This document shows, piece by piece, positions 7,573 through 16,290 of a stretch of DNA of 64,000 bases. Both the position numbers and the translations under genes were made by a program. How positions within the stretch are numbered: position 1 is the stretch's first letter; the number at the start of each line of letters is the position of its first letter. Below the pieces are notes generated by a model that saw only the letters and a list, made by a program, of their open reading frames with translations, did not search any database and was not told where the DNA came from. The DNA is from Actinomyces sp. S6-Spd3. GTDB taxonomy: Bacteria > Actinomycetota > Actinomycetes > Actinomycetales > Actinomycetaceae. The stretch is taken from the NCBI RefSeq assembly GCF_000758755.1, contig NZ_JRMV01000281.1, positions 357,981 through 421,980 of the forward strand, read 5' to 3'.

Positions 7573-8859
7573 CTAAATCACCAGGCGGTAGATTTCAGAA
7601 TCGGGACGAAGCTCTTCAACGTGCAGGGGAGAAGCCTCCATGCGCTCGCGCAATCCCGTGATGTCCTCACGATCAGCAAGATCGATACCGACCAAAGCCG
7701 GCCCAGAATCACGGTTATTCTTCTTCGTGTACTCAAAGTGAACGATGTCGTCACCAGGTCCGAGAACATCTTCGAGGAAACTACGAAGCGCCCCGGGTTG
7801 CTGCGGGAAAGTCACCAGGAAGTAGTGACGCAAACCCTCATGACGCAACGAGCGTTCCATAATTTCCGCGTAACGAGTCATATCGTTATTGCCGCCTGAA
7901 ACCACTGCAACAAGAGCGCCGCTGGCGTCACCCAGAAGCTGTGCGCGTTGCTCAGGATCAGAGAAGTACATACGCGCCGCAGCCGAGGCCAACGCGCCTG
8001 CAGGCTCAGCGATCACACCGTCTGAGTGGTACAAATCGAGCATTTCAGTGCAAACTGCGCCTTCAGGAACGACCAAAATATCGTCGACCAGTTCACGAAC
8101 GACAGAGTAGGGCAGGTCGCCAGCGCGGCCTACAGCAGTACCGTCGACAAAAGGATCAACTTTAGGAAGGGAGACGATCTCGCCTTCCTCGAGCGCAGCA
8201 TGCATGGAGGCTGCGCCCTTGGGCTCAACGCCGTAAATCTTGACTCCGGGGAAACGGGAACGAACCCAGGTCGCAATTCCCGCAAGGAGGCCACCGCCAC
8301 CAACAGGGACCAGCACAGCGGCGGCCTCGGGAAGGATCTGTTCCTCGAGCTCGACGGCGATTGTTCCCTGGCCGGCAATGGTATAAGGATCGTCGTAGGG
8401 GTGGATGTAGGTGCGGCCGGAGTGACGCGCAGCTTCCTGTGCTTGTGCGTTCGCACGGTCGAAAGTACCGTCGACGATCACCTGTTCAACCCAATCGCCG
8501 CCAATCGTTTCGATACGCTGACGCTTTTGCTTGGGAGTATTGGACGGAAGGTAGATGGTTCCGCGAACCTTCAACTGAGAACAGGCATATGCCAGCCCCT
8601 GAGCATGGTTGCCTGCGGATGCACACACAACTCCGCGGCGGCGCTCTTCCTCGCTGAGCATACTCATGCGGAAGTAAGCACCTCGCACCTTAAATGAACG
8701 GCACGTTTGCATATCTTCGCGCTTGAGGTGAACGGGAACACCCACGAAATCACTCAGGCGCTGGGAGTACATCACCGGTGTTTTCTCAACGACATCACCC
8801 AAAATTTCCGAGGCCTGGGCGACCAACTCGGGAGAAAGGGGGAACTGATCCGTTGACAT
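7573..8859 (-). CDS. ilvA: Threonine dehydratase (biosynthetic)
   Basis: 428 aa, PLP enzyme deaminating threonine to 2-oxobutyrate, the first step of isoleucine synthesis. The PLP lysine is K57 in TCRSFKVRGAY. The phosphate loop VGGGGLLAG and SGGNNDMTRY are also present. The C-terminal ~90 residues form one ACT-like regulatory domain (RHYFLVTFPQQPGALRSFL onward), the shorter Bacillus/Corynebacterium type. The ATG at 8859 follows CAAGGAG; an in-frame extension to 8916 has no ribosome site. Divergent from orn. Confidence 0.94.
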   Translation of the reverse strand: MSTDQFPLSPELVAQASEILGDVVEKTPVMYSQRLSDFVGVPVHLKREDMQTCRSFKVRGAYFRMSMLSEEERRRGVVCASAGNHAQGLAYACSQLKVRGTIYLPSNTPKQKRQRIETIGGDWVEQVIVDGTFDRANAQAQEAARHSGRTYIHPYDDPYTIAGQGTIAVELEEQILPEAAAVLVPVGGGGLLAGIATWVRSRFPGVKIYGVEPKGAASMHAALEEGEIVSLPKVDPFVDGTAVGRAGDLPYSVVRELVDDILVVPEGAVCTEMLDLYHSDGVIAEPAGALASAAARMYFSDPEQRAQLLGDASGALVAVVSGGNNDMTRYAEIMERSLRHEGLRHYFLVTFPQQPGALRSFLEDVLGPGDDIVHFEYTKKNNRDSGPALVGIDLADREDITGLRERMEASPLHVEELRPDSEIYRLVI

Positions 8860-8937
8860 AGGTACTCCTTGAATTGACGATCGGTCTTTATCGTAACTCA
8901 CGGCTAGTGAGCGCACTTTCTCACGCCAAACAGTGAA

Positions 8938-8949
8938 ATCTCGGTGAGA
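8938..8949. promoter_or_regulatory. Repeat of the 12-mer ATCTCGGTGAGA in the ilvA-orn intergenic region
   Basis: Identical to 3129-3140 upstream of lctP. Here it sits just upstream of the orn -10 (TACACT, 8954-8959), close enough to affect orn transcription if bound. Confidence 0.3.
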
Positions 8950-8966
8950 AGCCTACACTTGAGAAC

Positions 8967-9599
8967 GTGAGTGATTTGAAAGAACCATTGGTGTGGATCG
9001 ATTGCGAAATGACGGGACTCGATGTGTCCCGCGATGCCTTGATTGAGGTTGCAGTAGTTATTACCGACGCTGATCTGCGTATCGTTGACCCGGGCATTGA
9101 TGTCCTTATTACCCCTCCCGCTGAGGCCCTGGAAGGGATGAATGATTTCGTCCGGCAGATGCATACCTCATCGGGGCTACTTGAAGATCTTGCATCGGGA
9201 ACGACGATGGAAGAAGCACAAGAACAGGTCCTGTCCTACATTCGTCGCTTCGTCCCCGCGCCGAATAAAGCACTCTTGGCCGGTAATTCCGTTGGTACGG
9301 ATAAGCTCTTCCTCGAAGCGAATATGCCGCAGGTCATTGATCACCTGCACTACCGACTGATCGATGTATCGTCGATTAAGGAACTCGCAAAGCGCTGGTA
9401 CCGTAGGGCTTTCGAGGAAGCTCCTGTCAAGCACGGTGGACACCGCGCATTGGCCGATATCCTCGAGTCGATTCAAGAACTCGAGTACTACCGCCGTGTT
9501 CTTTTCCCTCACGAACCCATCACGCGTGAGTACGCGCGCGAGGTCGCTCAAGAGGTCGTGGCCTTGAAAATCCCTGAAACTGGTGAGGAATCTCAGTAA
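8967..9599 (+). CDS. orn: Oligoribonuclease
   Basis: 210 aa DEDDh 3'-5' exoribonuclease that degrades 2-5 nt RNAs and pGpG. Motifs are WIDCEMTGLD (D12, E14), LAGNSVGTDKLFL and HGGHRALADI with the catalytic His and Asp. The GTG at 8967 lies seven bases after TACACT (8954-8959), so the transcript is probably leaderless. Length is slightly above the E. coli enzyme. It reads toward the SSB-like gene but is separated from it by a hairpin. Confidence 0.95.
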   Translation: MSDLKEPLVWIDCEMTGLDVSRDALIEVAVVITDADLRIVDPGIDVLITPPAEALEGMNDFVRQMHTSSGLLEDLASGTTMEEAQEQVLSYIRRFVPAPNKALLAGNSVGTDKLFLEANMPQVIDHLHYRLIDVSSIKELAKRWYRRAFEEAPVKHGGHRALADILESIQELEYYRRVLFPHEPITREYAREVAQEVVALKIPETGEESQ

Positions 9600-9607
9600 C
9601 TTTCGAG

Positions 9608-9645
9608 TTTTCCACAGGGCGCACCGGTATCGGCGTTTTCCACAG
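9608..9645 (+). repeat. Bipartite DnaA-box-like repeat, copy 1
   Basis: TTTTCCACAG, a 10-bp spacer, then the 18-mer TATCGGCGTTTTCCACAG. The same 18-mer with the same spacer length and a second CCACAG box occurs at 28338-28377 on the other strand. The boxes resemble the DnaA box TTATCCACA with one mismatch. Copy 1 overlaps the hairpin that follows orn. Confidence 0.65.
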
Positions 9646-9659
9646 ACGCCGGTACCGGT
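9623..9659 (+). terminator. Hairpin after orn
   Basis: 13-bp stem with one G-U pair (ACCGGTATCGGCG with CGCCGGTACCGGT), followed by CTTCCTTTTTC. Probable terminator of orn. Confidence 0.65.
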
Positions 9660-9732
9660 CTTCCTTTTTCGGTGCGCGTGGACGCACAGTGGTCGAACCC
9701 GTCAAGGGAACCCGACTCTAGGAGGAAGAACC

Positions 9733-10362
9733 ATGAACAACCAAGGCACCGTCATTCTTCGCGGTCGCGTCGGATCAGATCTACGGAGCATGACGACTCA
9801 GTCAGGGACAAAAGGAATCCGATTCCGCCTCGCCGCAAGTCAATGGCGAATTAATGACTCTGGCAAGTATGAGGAACGTGATCCCCACTGGTACACGGTA
9901 TGCGTGTGGGATCGACTTGCAAAGAATCTTCTCTCGAGCGTTGAAAAGGGAACTCCAATCATTGTCAGCGGGCGACCAAGTGCTCGCGCGTGGATTGGCC
10001 CCGATTCCGAGGCGCGCGCGGAGCTTGTCATTAACGCGAGTTTTTGCGGTATTGACCTTGCTTTCAACCCTGCGGCAGTCATGAAACCGAAAATTCCTCA
10101 ACACAATGTTCAAGAATCAGCGACCGTTGAAGCGGGGGAGTACGCCGCACAGCCGGATATGGAAGAAGTATCTTCAAACGGCGTTTACCGCCATGATCCG
10201 GGCGCTCCAGATACGCACTGCAGCACAGGTGAAAGAAATGGGATTGGCACTGAAGCCACATGCTTGATTGAGCACTGCACTGGTGACTGCGATGCTGACG
10301 AGGATCGTCATTCATCCTGGGAGGCGGAGGAGTCAGATCTCGACGGAAGTGATGCGGCTTAG
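9733..10362 (+). CDS. Single-stranded DNA-binding protein paralogue
   Basis: 209 aa from an ATG preceded by GGAGGAAGAACC. The N-terminal ~115 residues are an SSB OB fold: NQGTVILRGRVGSDLR, FRLAASQWR, DPHWYTVCVWDRLAKN and KGTPIIVSGRP. The C-terminal half is not conserved; it contains several cysteines and is acidic, but the typical C-terminal tip DDIPF is missing (it ends DLDGSDAA). That suggests a secondary SSB, of the SsbB kind, rather than the essential replication SSB. It may act in recombination or repair. It is followed closely by ettA, probably on a separate transcript. Confidence 0.85.
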   Translation: MNNQGTVILRGRVGSDLRSMTTQSGTKGIRFRLAASQWRINDSGKYEERDPHWYTVCVWDRLAKNLLSSVEKGTPIIVSGRPSARAWIGPDSEARAELVINASFCGIDLAFNPAAVMKPKIPQHNVQESATVEAGEYAAQPDMEEVSSNGVYRHDPGAPDTHCSTGERNGIGTEATCLIEHCTGDCDADEDRHSSWEAEESDLDGSDAA

Positions 10363-10458
10363 AAGTCCTATATGCCAAAAATGCGACTCGTGCCTTAGCA
10401 TTGAGGGGTCTGCCCAACTACGACGGCGTTATGTTACGTGATCCTGAACGGAGAATCC

Positions 10459-12141
10459 ATGGCGGAGTTCATCTACCAAATGATTAAGGCTCGCAAAGCT
10501 ATTGGTGACAAAGTCATCCTTGATGACGTCACAATGGCTTTCTTCCCCGGCGCTAAGATCGGTATGGTCGGTCCCAACGGTGCCGGTAAGTCCTCGATCC
10601 TCAAGATCATGGCAGGACTGGATGAGCCCAGCAACGGCGAGGCTCGTCTCAGCCCCGGATACACCGTCGGGATCCTTATGCAGGAACCCGAATTGGATGA
10701 CTCCAAGACGGTGATCGAAAACGTTCGTATGGGCGCTGCCGATACCTTCGCTAAGCTTGCGCGTTTCAACGAGATCTCGGAAGAAATGGCAAATCCGGAT
10801 GCTGATTTCGATGCCCTGATGGATGAGATGGGCAAGCTGCAAACCGAAATCGATGCCCTGAACGCGTGGGATATCGATTCGCAGCTCGACCAGGCCATGG
10901 ATGCGCTTCGATGCCCGCCGCCGGACCAGCAGGTCAGCGTACTCTCCGGTGGCGAGCGCCGCCGCGTCGCTTTATGCCGTTTGCTCATTGAAGCTCCCGA
11001 TTTGTTGCTTCTTGACGAACCAACCAACCACTTGGACGCCGAATCGGTTCTCTGGCTTGAAAAGCACCTTTCCACCTACCCCGGCGCTGTGATTGCTGTT
11101 ACCCACGACCGTTACTTCCTCGACCACGTCGCTCAGTGGATTGCCGAAGTTGACCGCGGTCACCTGTATCCCTACGAAGGCAACTACTCGACCTACCTGG
11201 AGACAAAAGAGAAGCGTCTGCAGGTTCAAGGCCAAAAGGATGCAAAGCTTGCAAAGCGTCTGAAGGAAGAACTCGAGTGGGTCCGCACCTCACCGAAGGG
11301 ACGTCAGGCGAAGTCGAAGGCGCGTCTGGAACGCTACGAAGAAATGGCTGCTGAAGCAGAACGCAGTCGCAAGCTTGACTTCGAAGAAATTCAGATCCCG
11401 CCGGGACCGCGTTTGGGCAACATCGTGATCGAAGCTTCGAACCTTCGAAAGGGCTTCGGAGATCGCGTATTGATCGATGGACTTTCCTTCTCCCTGCCTC
11501 GAAATGGCATCGTCGGTGTTATTGGCCCCAACGGCGTTGGAAAGACGACCCTGTTTAAGACCATCGTCGGCTTGGAGCCGCTTGACGGAGGTGAGCTCAC
11601 CATCGGTGAGACAGTCAAGCTGAGCTACGTTGACCAGAATCGTGCGGGAATCGATCCCGATAAGACGCTGTGGGAGGTCGTCTCTGACGGACTGGACTAC
11701 ATCCAAGTCGGCAGTGTCGAAATGCCCTCCCGTGCATACGTTTCAGCCTTCGGCTTCAAGGGCGCAGACCAGCAAAAGCCTGCAGGCGTTCTTTCCGGTG
11801 GCGAACGTAACCGTCTGAACTTGGCTCTCACGCTCAAGCAGGGGGGCAACCTGCTGCTCCTTGACGAACCGACAAATGACCTCGATGTGGAAACCCTGTC
11901 TTCACTGGAGAATGCTCTCTTGCAGTTCCCCGGTTGTGCAGTGGTGATCACCCACGATCGTTGGTTCCTTGACCGCGTTGCCACGCACATCCTCGCGTGG
12001 GAGGGCACCGACGAGAACCCCGCATCGTGGTACTGGTTCGAAGGAAACTTCGAATCCTACGAAAAGAACAAGATCGAGCGATTGGGACAAGACGCAGCTG
12101 CGCCTCACCGCGTGACGCACCGTAAGCTCACTCGCGACTGA
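10459..12141 (+). CDS. ettA: Energy-dependent translational throttle protein EttA (ABC-F ATPase)
   Basis: 560 aa, two ABC domains without membrane segments. Domain 1 has GPNGAGKSS, LSGGERRRVALCRLL and LLLDEPTNHLD; domain 2 has GPNGVGKTT, LSGGERNRLNLA and LLLDEPTNDLD. The linker and the C-terminal SWYWFEGNFESYEKN are typical of EttA. It binds the ribosomal E site and gates the first elongation steps according to energy status. ACGGAGAA precedes the ATG at 10459; a start 21 nt upstream is possible but lacks a site. Confidence 0.95.
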   Translation: MAEFIYQMIKARKAIGDKVILDDVTMAFFPGAKIGMVGPNGAGKSSILKIMAGLDEPSNGEARLSPGYTVGILMQEPELDDSKTVIENVRMGAADTFAKLARFNEISEEMANPDADFDALMDEMGKLQTEIDALNAWDIDSQLDQAMDALRCPPPDQQVSVLSGGERRRVALCRLLIEAPDLLLLDEPTNHLDAESVLWLEKHLSTYPGAVIAVTHDRYFLDHVAQWIAEVDRGHLYPYEGNYSTYLETKEKRLQVQGQKDAKLAKRLKEELEWVRTSPKGRQAKSKARLERYEEMAAEAERSRKLDFEEIQIPPGPRLGNIVIEASNLRKGFGDRVLIDGLSFSLPRNGIVGVIGPNGVGKTTLFKTIVGLEPLDGGELTIGETVKLSYVDQNRAGIDPDKTLWEVVSDGLDYIQVGSVEMPSRAYVSAFGFKGADQQKPAGVLSGGERNRLNLALTLKQGGNLLLLDEPTNDLDVETLSSLENALLQFPGCAVVITHDRWFLDRVATHILAWEGTDENPASWYWFEGNFESYEKNKIERLGQDAAAPHRVTHRKLTRD

Positions 12142-12161
12142 TCTCTGGGTTACGACTCAAT

Positions 12162-12190
12162 GGGAGGGAACGGTGAAACCGTTCCCTCCC
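12162..12190. terminator. Terminator between ettA and the thioesterase gene
   Basis: 12-bp perfect stem GGGAGGGAACGG/CCGTTCCCTCCC with a TGAAA loop, followed on the plus strand by ATGGTTTTGG. It lies between convergent genes. Confidence 0.85.
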
Positions 12191-12258
12191 ATGGTTTTGG
12201 TAGTTATCTATACGAAGAAGTAGGGGTAGATTGTACCTTCGGTGGCGCAAGATCAGCG

Positions 12259-13215
12259 CTACGCCATGCTGCTCATCGGTTTACCACTCTGGGGGTCCAC
12301 ACCAAATCCCCAGTGGCTTGATTTGTGTCCTTCGCTGGGAATGCGAAGCATTGCCTCTTGTGTGGCATGGGCAAGCAAAGTCCCGTGCTGCGAAAATATT
12401 GAGCATTCGACCAATACACGTCCGTTGACAATCTGCGTACAGCGTTGATCGAAAAGGATCCACTCATTGATATCGACATCATGGTGGAACCACATCGCGT
12501 GGTCCAAAGAAGCAGCAACGAGCCCCGGAGACATCCACGACAAACCAAGAGTGCGAAGCGCGGGTTCCAACATCACCTGGTCGACAACATAAGTCAGGAG
12601 TGCTCGGTGAACATACTGGGAGGCTTCTTCTGGAACGCGAGCTCGCGGTTTCATCCACAGCCGCTGTGCTGGTTCTCTTTGGGGATCAGCTTTGGTGTAC
12701 AGGCTCTGACCGATGTGTCGAACGTCAAATGCCGCAGTCTTTCCAAGAAATTTCCCGACAGGGTGGTCCATGAGCCTGAAAATCTCAAAGGCAGAGCGGC
12801 ACTCATCTGCTGGGGGCACCTGCGGAGCAGACGGCGAATAGGAGGGTGCCGCCTCGTGGCCCTGGAAAGAGACACTCATAGTGAGGATCTCGCGGGTGTC
12901 TTGGAAACAAGAGACCGAACGATTAGTAAATGAACGCCCGTCGAGTACTCGGGTCACGTCGAGGGTAAAAGGACTCTCTGGGTCTCCGCCTCGGACAAAA
13001 TATGCGTGTAGGGAATGGGGGAGTCGCCCCTCGGGTACAGTCGCACTGGCGGCAAGAAGACCCTGGGCAAGCACTTGCCCCCCATAGACTCGGCGGACCT
13101 GAGGCAGTGAGCGGGCGATAAAAGAATCTTCGCCATTTTCTTTGAGAGAAAGAATGCGCAGTACCGAGGCAACAGGTTCCGTTGAGATGGTGGGGACGGG
13201 AAGCGGCGTTGTCAT
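12259..13215 (-). CDS. tesB: Acyl-CoA thioesterase II (TesB family)
   Basis: 318 aa, double hotdog fold; hydrolyses acyl-CoA to free fatty acid and CoA. Motifs are RRVYGGQVLAQGLLAA in the first hotdog, SLHAYFVRGGD, and SLDHAMWFHHDVD in the second, which carries the catalytic region. The ATG at 13215 gives a start typical of the family; the longer open frame to 13386 has no ribosome site. Divergent from an EIIB gene, with palindromes in the shared intergenic region. Confidence 0.9.
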   Translation of the reverse strand: MTTPLPVPTISTEPVASVLRILSLKENGEDSFIARSLPQVRRVYGGQVLAQGLLAASATVPEGRLPHSLHAYFVRGGDPESPFTLDVTRVLDGRSFTNRSVSCFQDTREILTMSVSFQGHEAAPSYSPSAPQVPPADECRSAFEIFRLMDHPVGKFLGKTAAFDVRHIGQSLYTKADPQREPAQRLWMKPRARVPEEASQYVHRALLTYVVDQVMLEPALRTLGLSWMSPGLVAASLDHAMWFHHDVDINEWILFDQRCTQIVNGRVLVECSIFSQHGTLLAHATQEAMLRIPSEGHKSSHWGFGVDPQSGKPMSSMA

Positions 13216-13243
13216 AGATCTATTGTGCTCATTCCGCGCCTGA

Positions 13244-13258
13244 AAGTGCAGTGCACTT
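13244..13258. promoter_or_regulatory. 15-bp palindrome AAGTGCA-G-TGCACTT
   Basis: Perfect inverted repeat between the divergent tesB and EIIB/malQ genes. Candidate regulator site; no family assigned. Confidence 0.4.
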
Positions 13259-13275
13259 GTGTATCTCAGGTTGTC

Positions 13276-13288
13276 ATACGTGACGTAT
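13276..13288. promoter_or_regulatory. 13-bp palindrome ATACGT-G-ACGTAT
   Basis: Second perfect inverted repeat in the tesB-EIIB intergenic region, 17 bp from the first. Candidate operator for sugar-responsive control of malQ, by inference from the neighbours only. Confidence 0.4.
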
Positions 13289-13355
13289 TGCACTGCATCG
13301 AATATCCCGTATATATTTATGAGGTGTATGTCACTTGTGTGGAGAGGGGATAGGC

Positions 13356-13652
13356 GTGGAAACGGCATCGCTTCTTCTCCAATCACTTGGGGGAGCGTCG
13401 AATATCCGCGATATCGAACCGTGCATGCTCCGTATTCGAATCGAAGTGGAGTCGCCGGAATTGGTCAACGAAGAAGGTCTTCGTGTGCCTGAGGTATTGG
13501 CTCTTGTACGCTCTGGCAACATCGTTCAGCTTGTAACAGGTGTCAATGCGCGCAACATTGCTTTGCAGATGCTCCAGTTGTGTTTGCCTCAAGATGTGTC
13601 TGCTGGCACACGCAAATCGCTGTTCTCACGTATTCCGCAACCCATAAAATAG
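13356..13652 (+). CDS. Stand-alone PTS EIIB domain protein (glucose type)
   Basis: 98 aa. The sequence VETASLLLQSLGGASNIRDI followed by EPCMLRIRIEV is the EIIB-Glc pattern; Cys23 is the phosphocysteine position. Family role is passing phosphate from EIIA to the sugar bound by EIIC. No EIIC gene is in the window, so it either serves a permease encoded elsewhere or acts as a regulator. GTG at 13356 is chosen because GGAGAGGGGA precedes it; a TTG at 13335 is the alternative. malQ starts 31 bp downstream, suggesting cotranscription. A second EIIB lies at 16287-16517. Confidence 0.8.
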   Translation: METASLLLQSLGGASNIRDIEPCMLRIRIEVESPELVNEEGLRVPEVLALVRSGNIVQLVTGVNARNIALQMLQLCLPQDVSAGTRKSLFSRIPQPIK

Positions 13653-13683
13653 ACAAAAGCAGCTGTATTTCAGAGAGGACCTC

Positions 13684-15807
13684 ATGGCAAACCAATCGGT
13701 AACAGAGAAACTACGTGAACTCGCCGAGACCGTGGGGGTCTCAACCGGTTTCTGGGATTGGTACGGTAACTGGAAGCATGTTGAAGATGCCTCCCTCATC
13801 GCCGTTTTGAACTCTTTGGGTTTCTCTCTTTCTTTTGATCCCTCAGAGGCAGAAATTAACGACGCATTCCGACGCAACGAAGATTTTGCTTGGGCTGCGC
13901 CGCTTCCTCCGACAACCGTGTGCCGTCAGGGCAATGAAGCAGAAATTCCTGTCCATGTTCCTCACGGAATGGGCGTGTGGTGCCACGTTGAGACCGAAGA
14001 TGGATATCACCATGAACTTGAGCAGCTAGATCGCCCGATCCCGCCGCGAATGGTTAATGGAAATCTGGTCGGCCGTGCGACCTTTAAGATTCCCAACTGG
14101 TTGCCGCAAGGATGGCACCGGATTGTTGCTCGTCATGAAGATGGCAGCGAATGCTCCTCGACCTTGATCGTTGTTCCGCAACGACTTTCTTGCCGTCTCG
14201 ATGATGGCCACAAGCGTTGGGGGGTCGCGGCTCAGCTCTACTCCACGCGTTCGAGCGGCTCGTGGGGGATGGGGGATACCCAAGATCTGGCTGATTTGAC
14301 GGCAATTGTTGCGCGCGATGGCGCAAACTTCCTGCAGGTCAACCCCCTGCATGCACCCCAGCCGTGTTTCCCCCAGGAGACTTCGCCTTACCTTCCGGTT
14401 TCGCGTCGTTGGGCAAGCCCCCTCTACATCCGTCCCGAGGCCATCGATGAGTACGCGCGCATGGACGGAAAGGAACGCGGAGTTATTACGCGATATGCGC
14501 ACGCATCTCGATCTCAGGAAGACATCATCGACCGTGACCTCTCATGGAAGTCTAAGCTGAAGGCCCTGCGCAAGATTTTTGAGATCCCCCGCTCGATCAC
14601 TCGTCAGGCGCAATTCGAACATTTCTGCGCTGAGGGCGGAGAATCCTTAGAGAACTTTGCTCTCTGGTCTGCTCTGGTTTTTGAGAATGGGGACATCGAG
14701 CTTCCTGCGCCTTACGCATCAATCAATGCTCCCGAAGTTGAGCAGGCGCGCCAGCGCTTGGCGGGTGAAATTGAGTTTTGGCAGTGGTGTCAGTGGATCG
14801 TCTTCGATCAGCTGATCCGCGCCCAGGAAAGTGCACATCGCTTGGGAATGGATATGGGTATCATGTCCGACCTCGCCGTGGGCGTGCACTCTTTGGGCTC
14901 AGAGATTTGGTCGATGCCCGAGATCTTCGCCCCGGGAATGAGCGTTGGTGCGCCTCCCGACATGTATTCGCAGCAGGGGCAGAACTGGTCGCAGCCACCG
15001 TGGTCTCCGCGTGGCCTTGCCGAGGCCGGCTACGCGCCTCTTCGCGACATGTTGCGTTCTGTGCTCTCGTATTCGGGTGCAGTTCGCATCGACCACATTC
15101 TTGGTTTGTTCCGTCTGTGGTGGATCCCCGAGGGGATGGAAGCAAGTGCCGGTGCCTACGTTTCCTATGATCACGAGGCCATGGTTGGGATTGTGCTTCT
15201 CGAAGCGCAGCGCGCGGGCGCAGTAGTCATTGGTGAAGACTTAGGAACGGTTGAACCTTGGGTTCGCGGTTACTTGAATGATCGTGGCATCTTGGGCACT
15301 TCAGTTCTTTGGTTTGAAAAAGAAGGAAGCGGATGGCCATTGTGGCCTGACCACTATCGTCGTTCCTGCCTTGCTGCAGTAACGACGCACGATCTTCCGC
15401 CGACCCTTGGATACCTCGAGGGTGTTCACACTCAACTCCGGAATCGTTTGGGCTTGCTTGTCGAGGACTTGGACCAGGTGCTCGAGGCTGACCGCGTTGA
15501 ACGAGAGCGAATGGTGTCTCGCCTGAATGAAGGCGGCTTCATTCACAATGACGAGCCCAGCGAAGAAGAGCTTGTTATGGGCTTCCACGCTTATCTAGCG
15601 GCTTCCCCCGCGCTCCTGCTTGCGGTTTCTCTTGTCGACGCAGTTGGAGAGAAGGCTCCCCAGAACCTGCCCGGAACCTCAGATCAATATCCGAACTGGT
15701 GTATCCCTCTCCATGGCAGTGATGGCGAAGAGGCGCATATCGAGGATCTTGCCGCTTCAGAGAAGGTGCACGCCTTCCTCTCGAACGTGAATCGATACGT
15801 GCGCTAA
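13684..15807 (+). CDS. malQ: 4-alpha-glucanotransferase (amylomaltase, GH77)
   Basis: 707 aa, cytoplasmic; transfers alpha-1,4-glucan segments between maltodextrins in maltose and glycogen metabolism. GH77 motifs are GDTQDLADL, FLQVNPLHAPQP, the nucleophile region VRIDHILGLFRLWWIP, the acid/base region VIGEDLGTVEPWV and TTHDLPPTLGYL. AGAGAGGACCTC precedes the ATG. The N-terminal ~160 residues are the actinobacterial MalQ extension. Follows a PTS EIIB gene and converges on the EIIA/EIIB pair. Confidence 0.95.
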   Translation: MANQSVTEKLRELAETVGVSTGFWDWYGNWKHVEDASLIAVLNSLGFSLSFDPSEAEINDAFRRNEDFAWAAPLPPTTVCRQGNEAEIPVHVPHGMGVWCHVETEDGYHHELEQLDRPIPPRMVNGNLVGRATFKIPNWLPQGWHRIVARHEDGSECSSTLIVVPQRLSCRLDDGHKRWGVAAQLYSTRSSGSWGMGDTQDLADLTAIVARDGANFLQVNPLHAPQPCFPQETSPYLPVSRRWASPLYIRPEAIDEYARMDGKERGVITRYAHASRSQEDIIDRDLSWKSKLKALRKIFEIPRSITRQAQFEHFCAEGGESLENFALWSALVFENGDIELPAPYASINAPEVEQARQRLAGEIEFWQWCQWIVFDQLIRAQESAHRLGMDMGIMSDLAVGVHSLGSEIWSMPEIFAPGMSVGAPPDMYSQQGQNWSQPPWSPRGLAEAGYAPLRDMLRSVLSYSGAVRIDHILGLFRLWWIPEGMEASAGAYVSYDHEAMVGIVLLEAQRAGAVVIGEDLGTVEPWVRGYLNDRGILGTSVLWFEKEGSGWPLWPDHYRRSCLAAVTTHDLPPTLGYLEGVHTQLRNRLGLLVEDLDQVLEADRVERERMVSRLNEGGFIHNDEPSEEELVMGFHAYLAASPALLLAVSLVDAVGEKAPQNLPGTSDQYPNWCIPLHGSDGEEAHIEDLAASEKVHAFLSNVNRYVR

Positions 15808-15813
15808 GTGAGC

Positions 15814-16290
15814 TTAGCTTTCTTCTGATGCCCGGTGCACTCGTGCGCCGGGCATCAGTGCTTCGATCGGTGAACAATCTGCAGGCAGATGCTCAAGATA
15901 GCTTGCAGGTGGACACAAGACAACAACAATGACTTCAAGCGGGTAGCCCATGTTGCGGGCTGGCGCGGTGTCCCATGCGATCAGTGGGTCACCCGCACTG
16001 ACTTCGTCCCCAAGATTGCGGATACTTGAAAAGCCCTCACCGCCCAGCTTCACCGTGTCAATACCCAGGTGGACGAGAATCTGTTGCCCGTTTGCACGAG
16101 TAATTGCACAGGCGTGAGGAAGTAGATGCGTGAGGGTGCCATCCGTAGGAGCGCACACCTTCACATAACGGTCATTTTCTGGTGCGACGGCAAAGCCCGG
16201 CCCCATGATTTCCTCGGCGAAAACCGGGTCCGCGAGCGTATTGAGATGTCGAAGCGTCCCGGAAATGGGGGAGTAGAGCTCGAAACTCAC
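15814..16290 (-). CDS. crr: PTS EIIA domain protein (glucose type)
   Basis: 158 aa single-domain EIIA. QILVHLGIDTVKL carries the phosphorylated His74, and His59 in LLPHACAI is 15 residues earlier, as in EIIA-Glc. It accepts phosphate from HPr and gives it to EIIB. Its ATG overlaps the stop of the EIIB gene by four bases (ATGA), so the two are translationally coupled. EIIA in such systems can also have regulatory roles. No permease subunit is present locally. Confidence 0.9.
   Translation of the reverse strand: MSFELYSPISGTLRHLNTLADPVFAEEIMGPGFAVAPENDRYVKVCAPTDGTLTHLLPHACAITRANGQQILVHLGIDTVKLGGEGFSSIRNLGDEVSAGDPLIAWDTAPARNMGYPLEVIVVVLCPPASYLEHLPADCSPIEALMPGARVHRASEES
15825..15858 (+). terminator. 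Hairpin at the malQ end, inside the EIIA 3' end
   Basis: 11-bp arms CTGATGCCCGG/CCGGGCATCAG, 18 bases past the malQ stop and within the last codons of the opposing EIIA gene. Probably ends malQ transcription; no U-tract. Confidence 0.55.

Noticed and set aside
8860-8966. T-box or attenuator leader for ilvA
   Set aside because: The intergenic space is only about 107 bp and shared with a leaderless orn; no Ile-rich peptide or T-box motif is visible.
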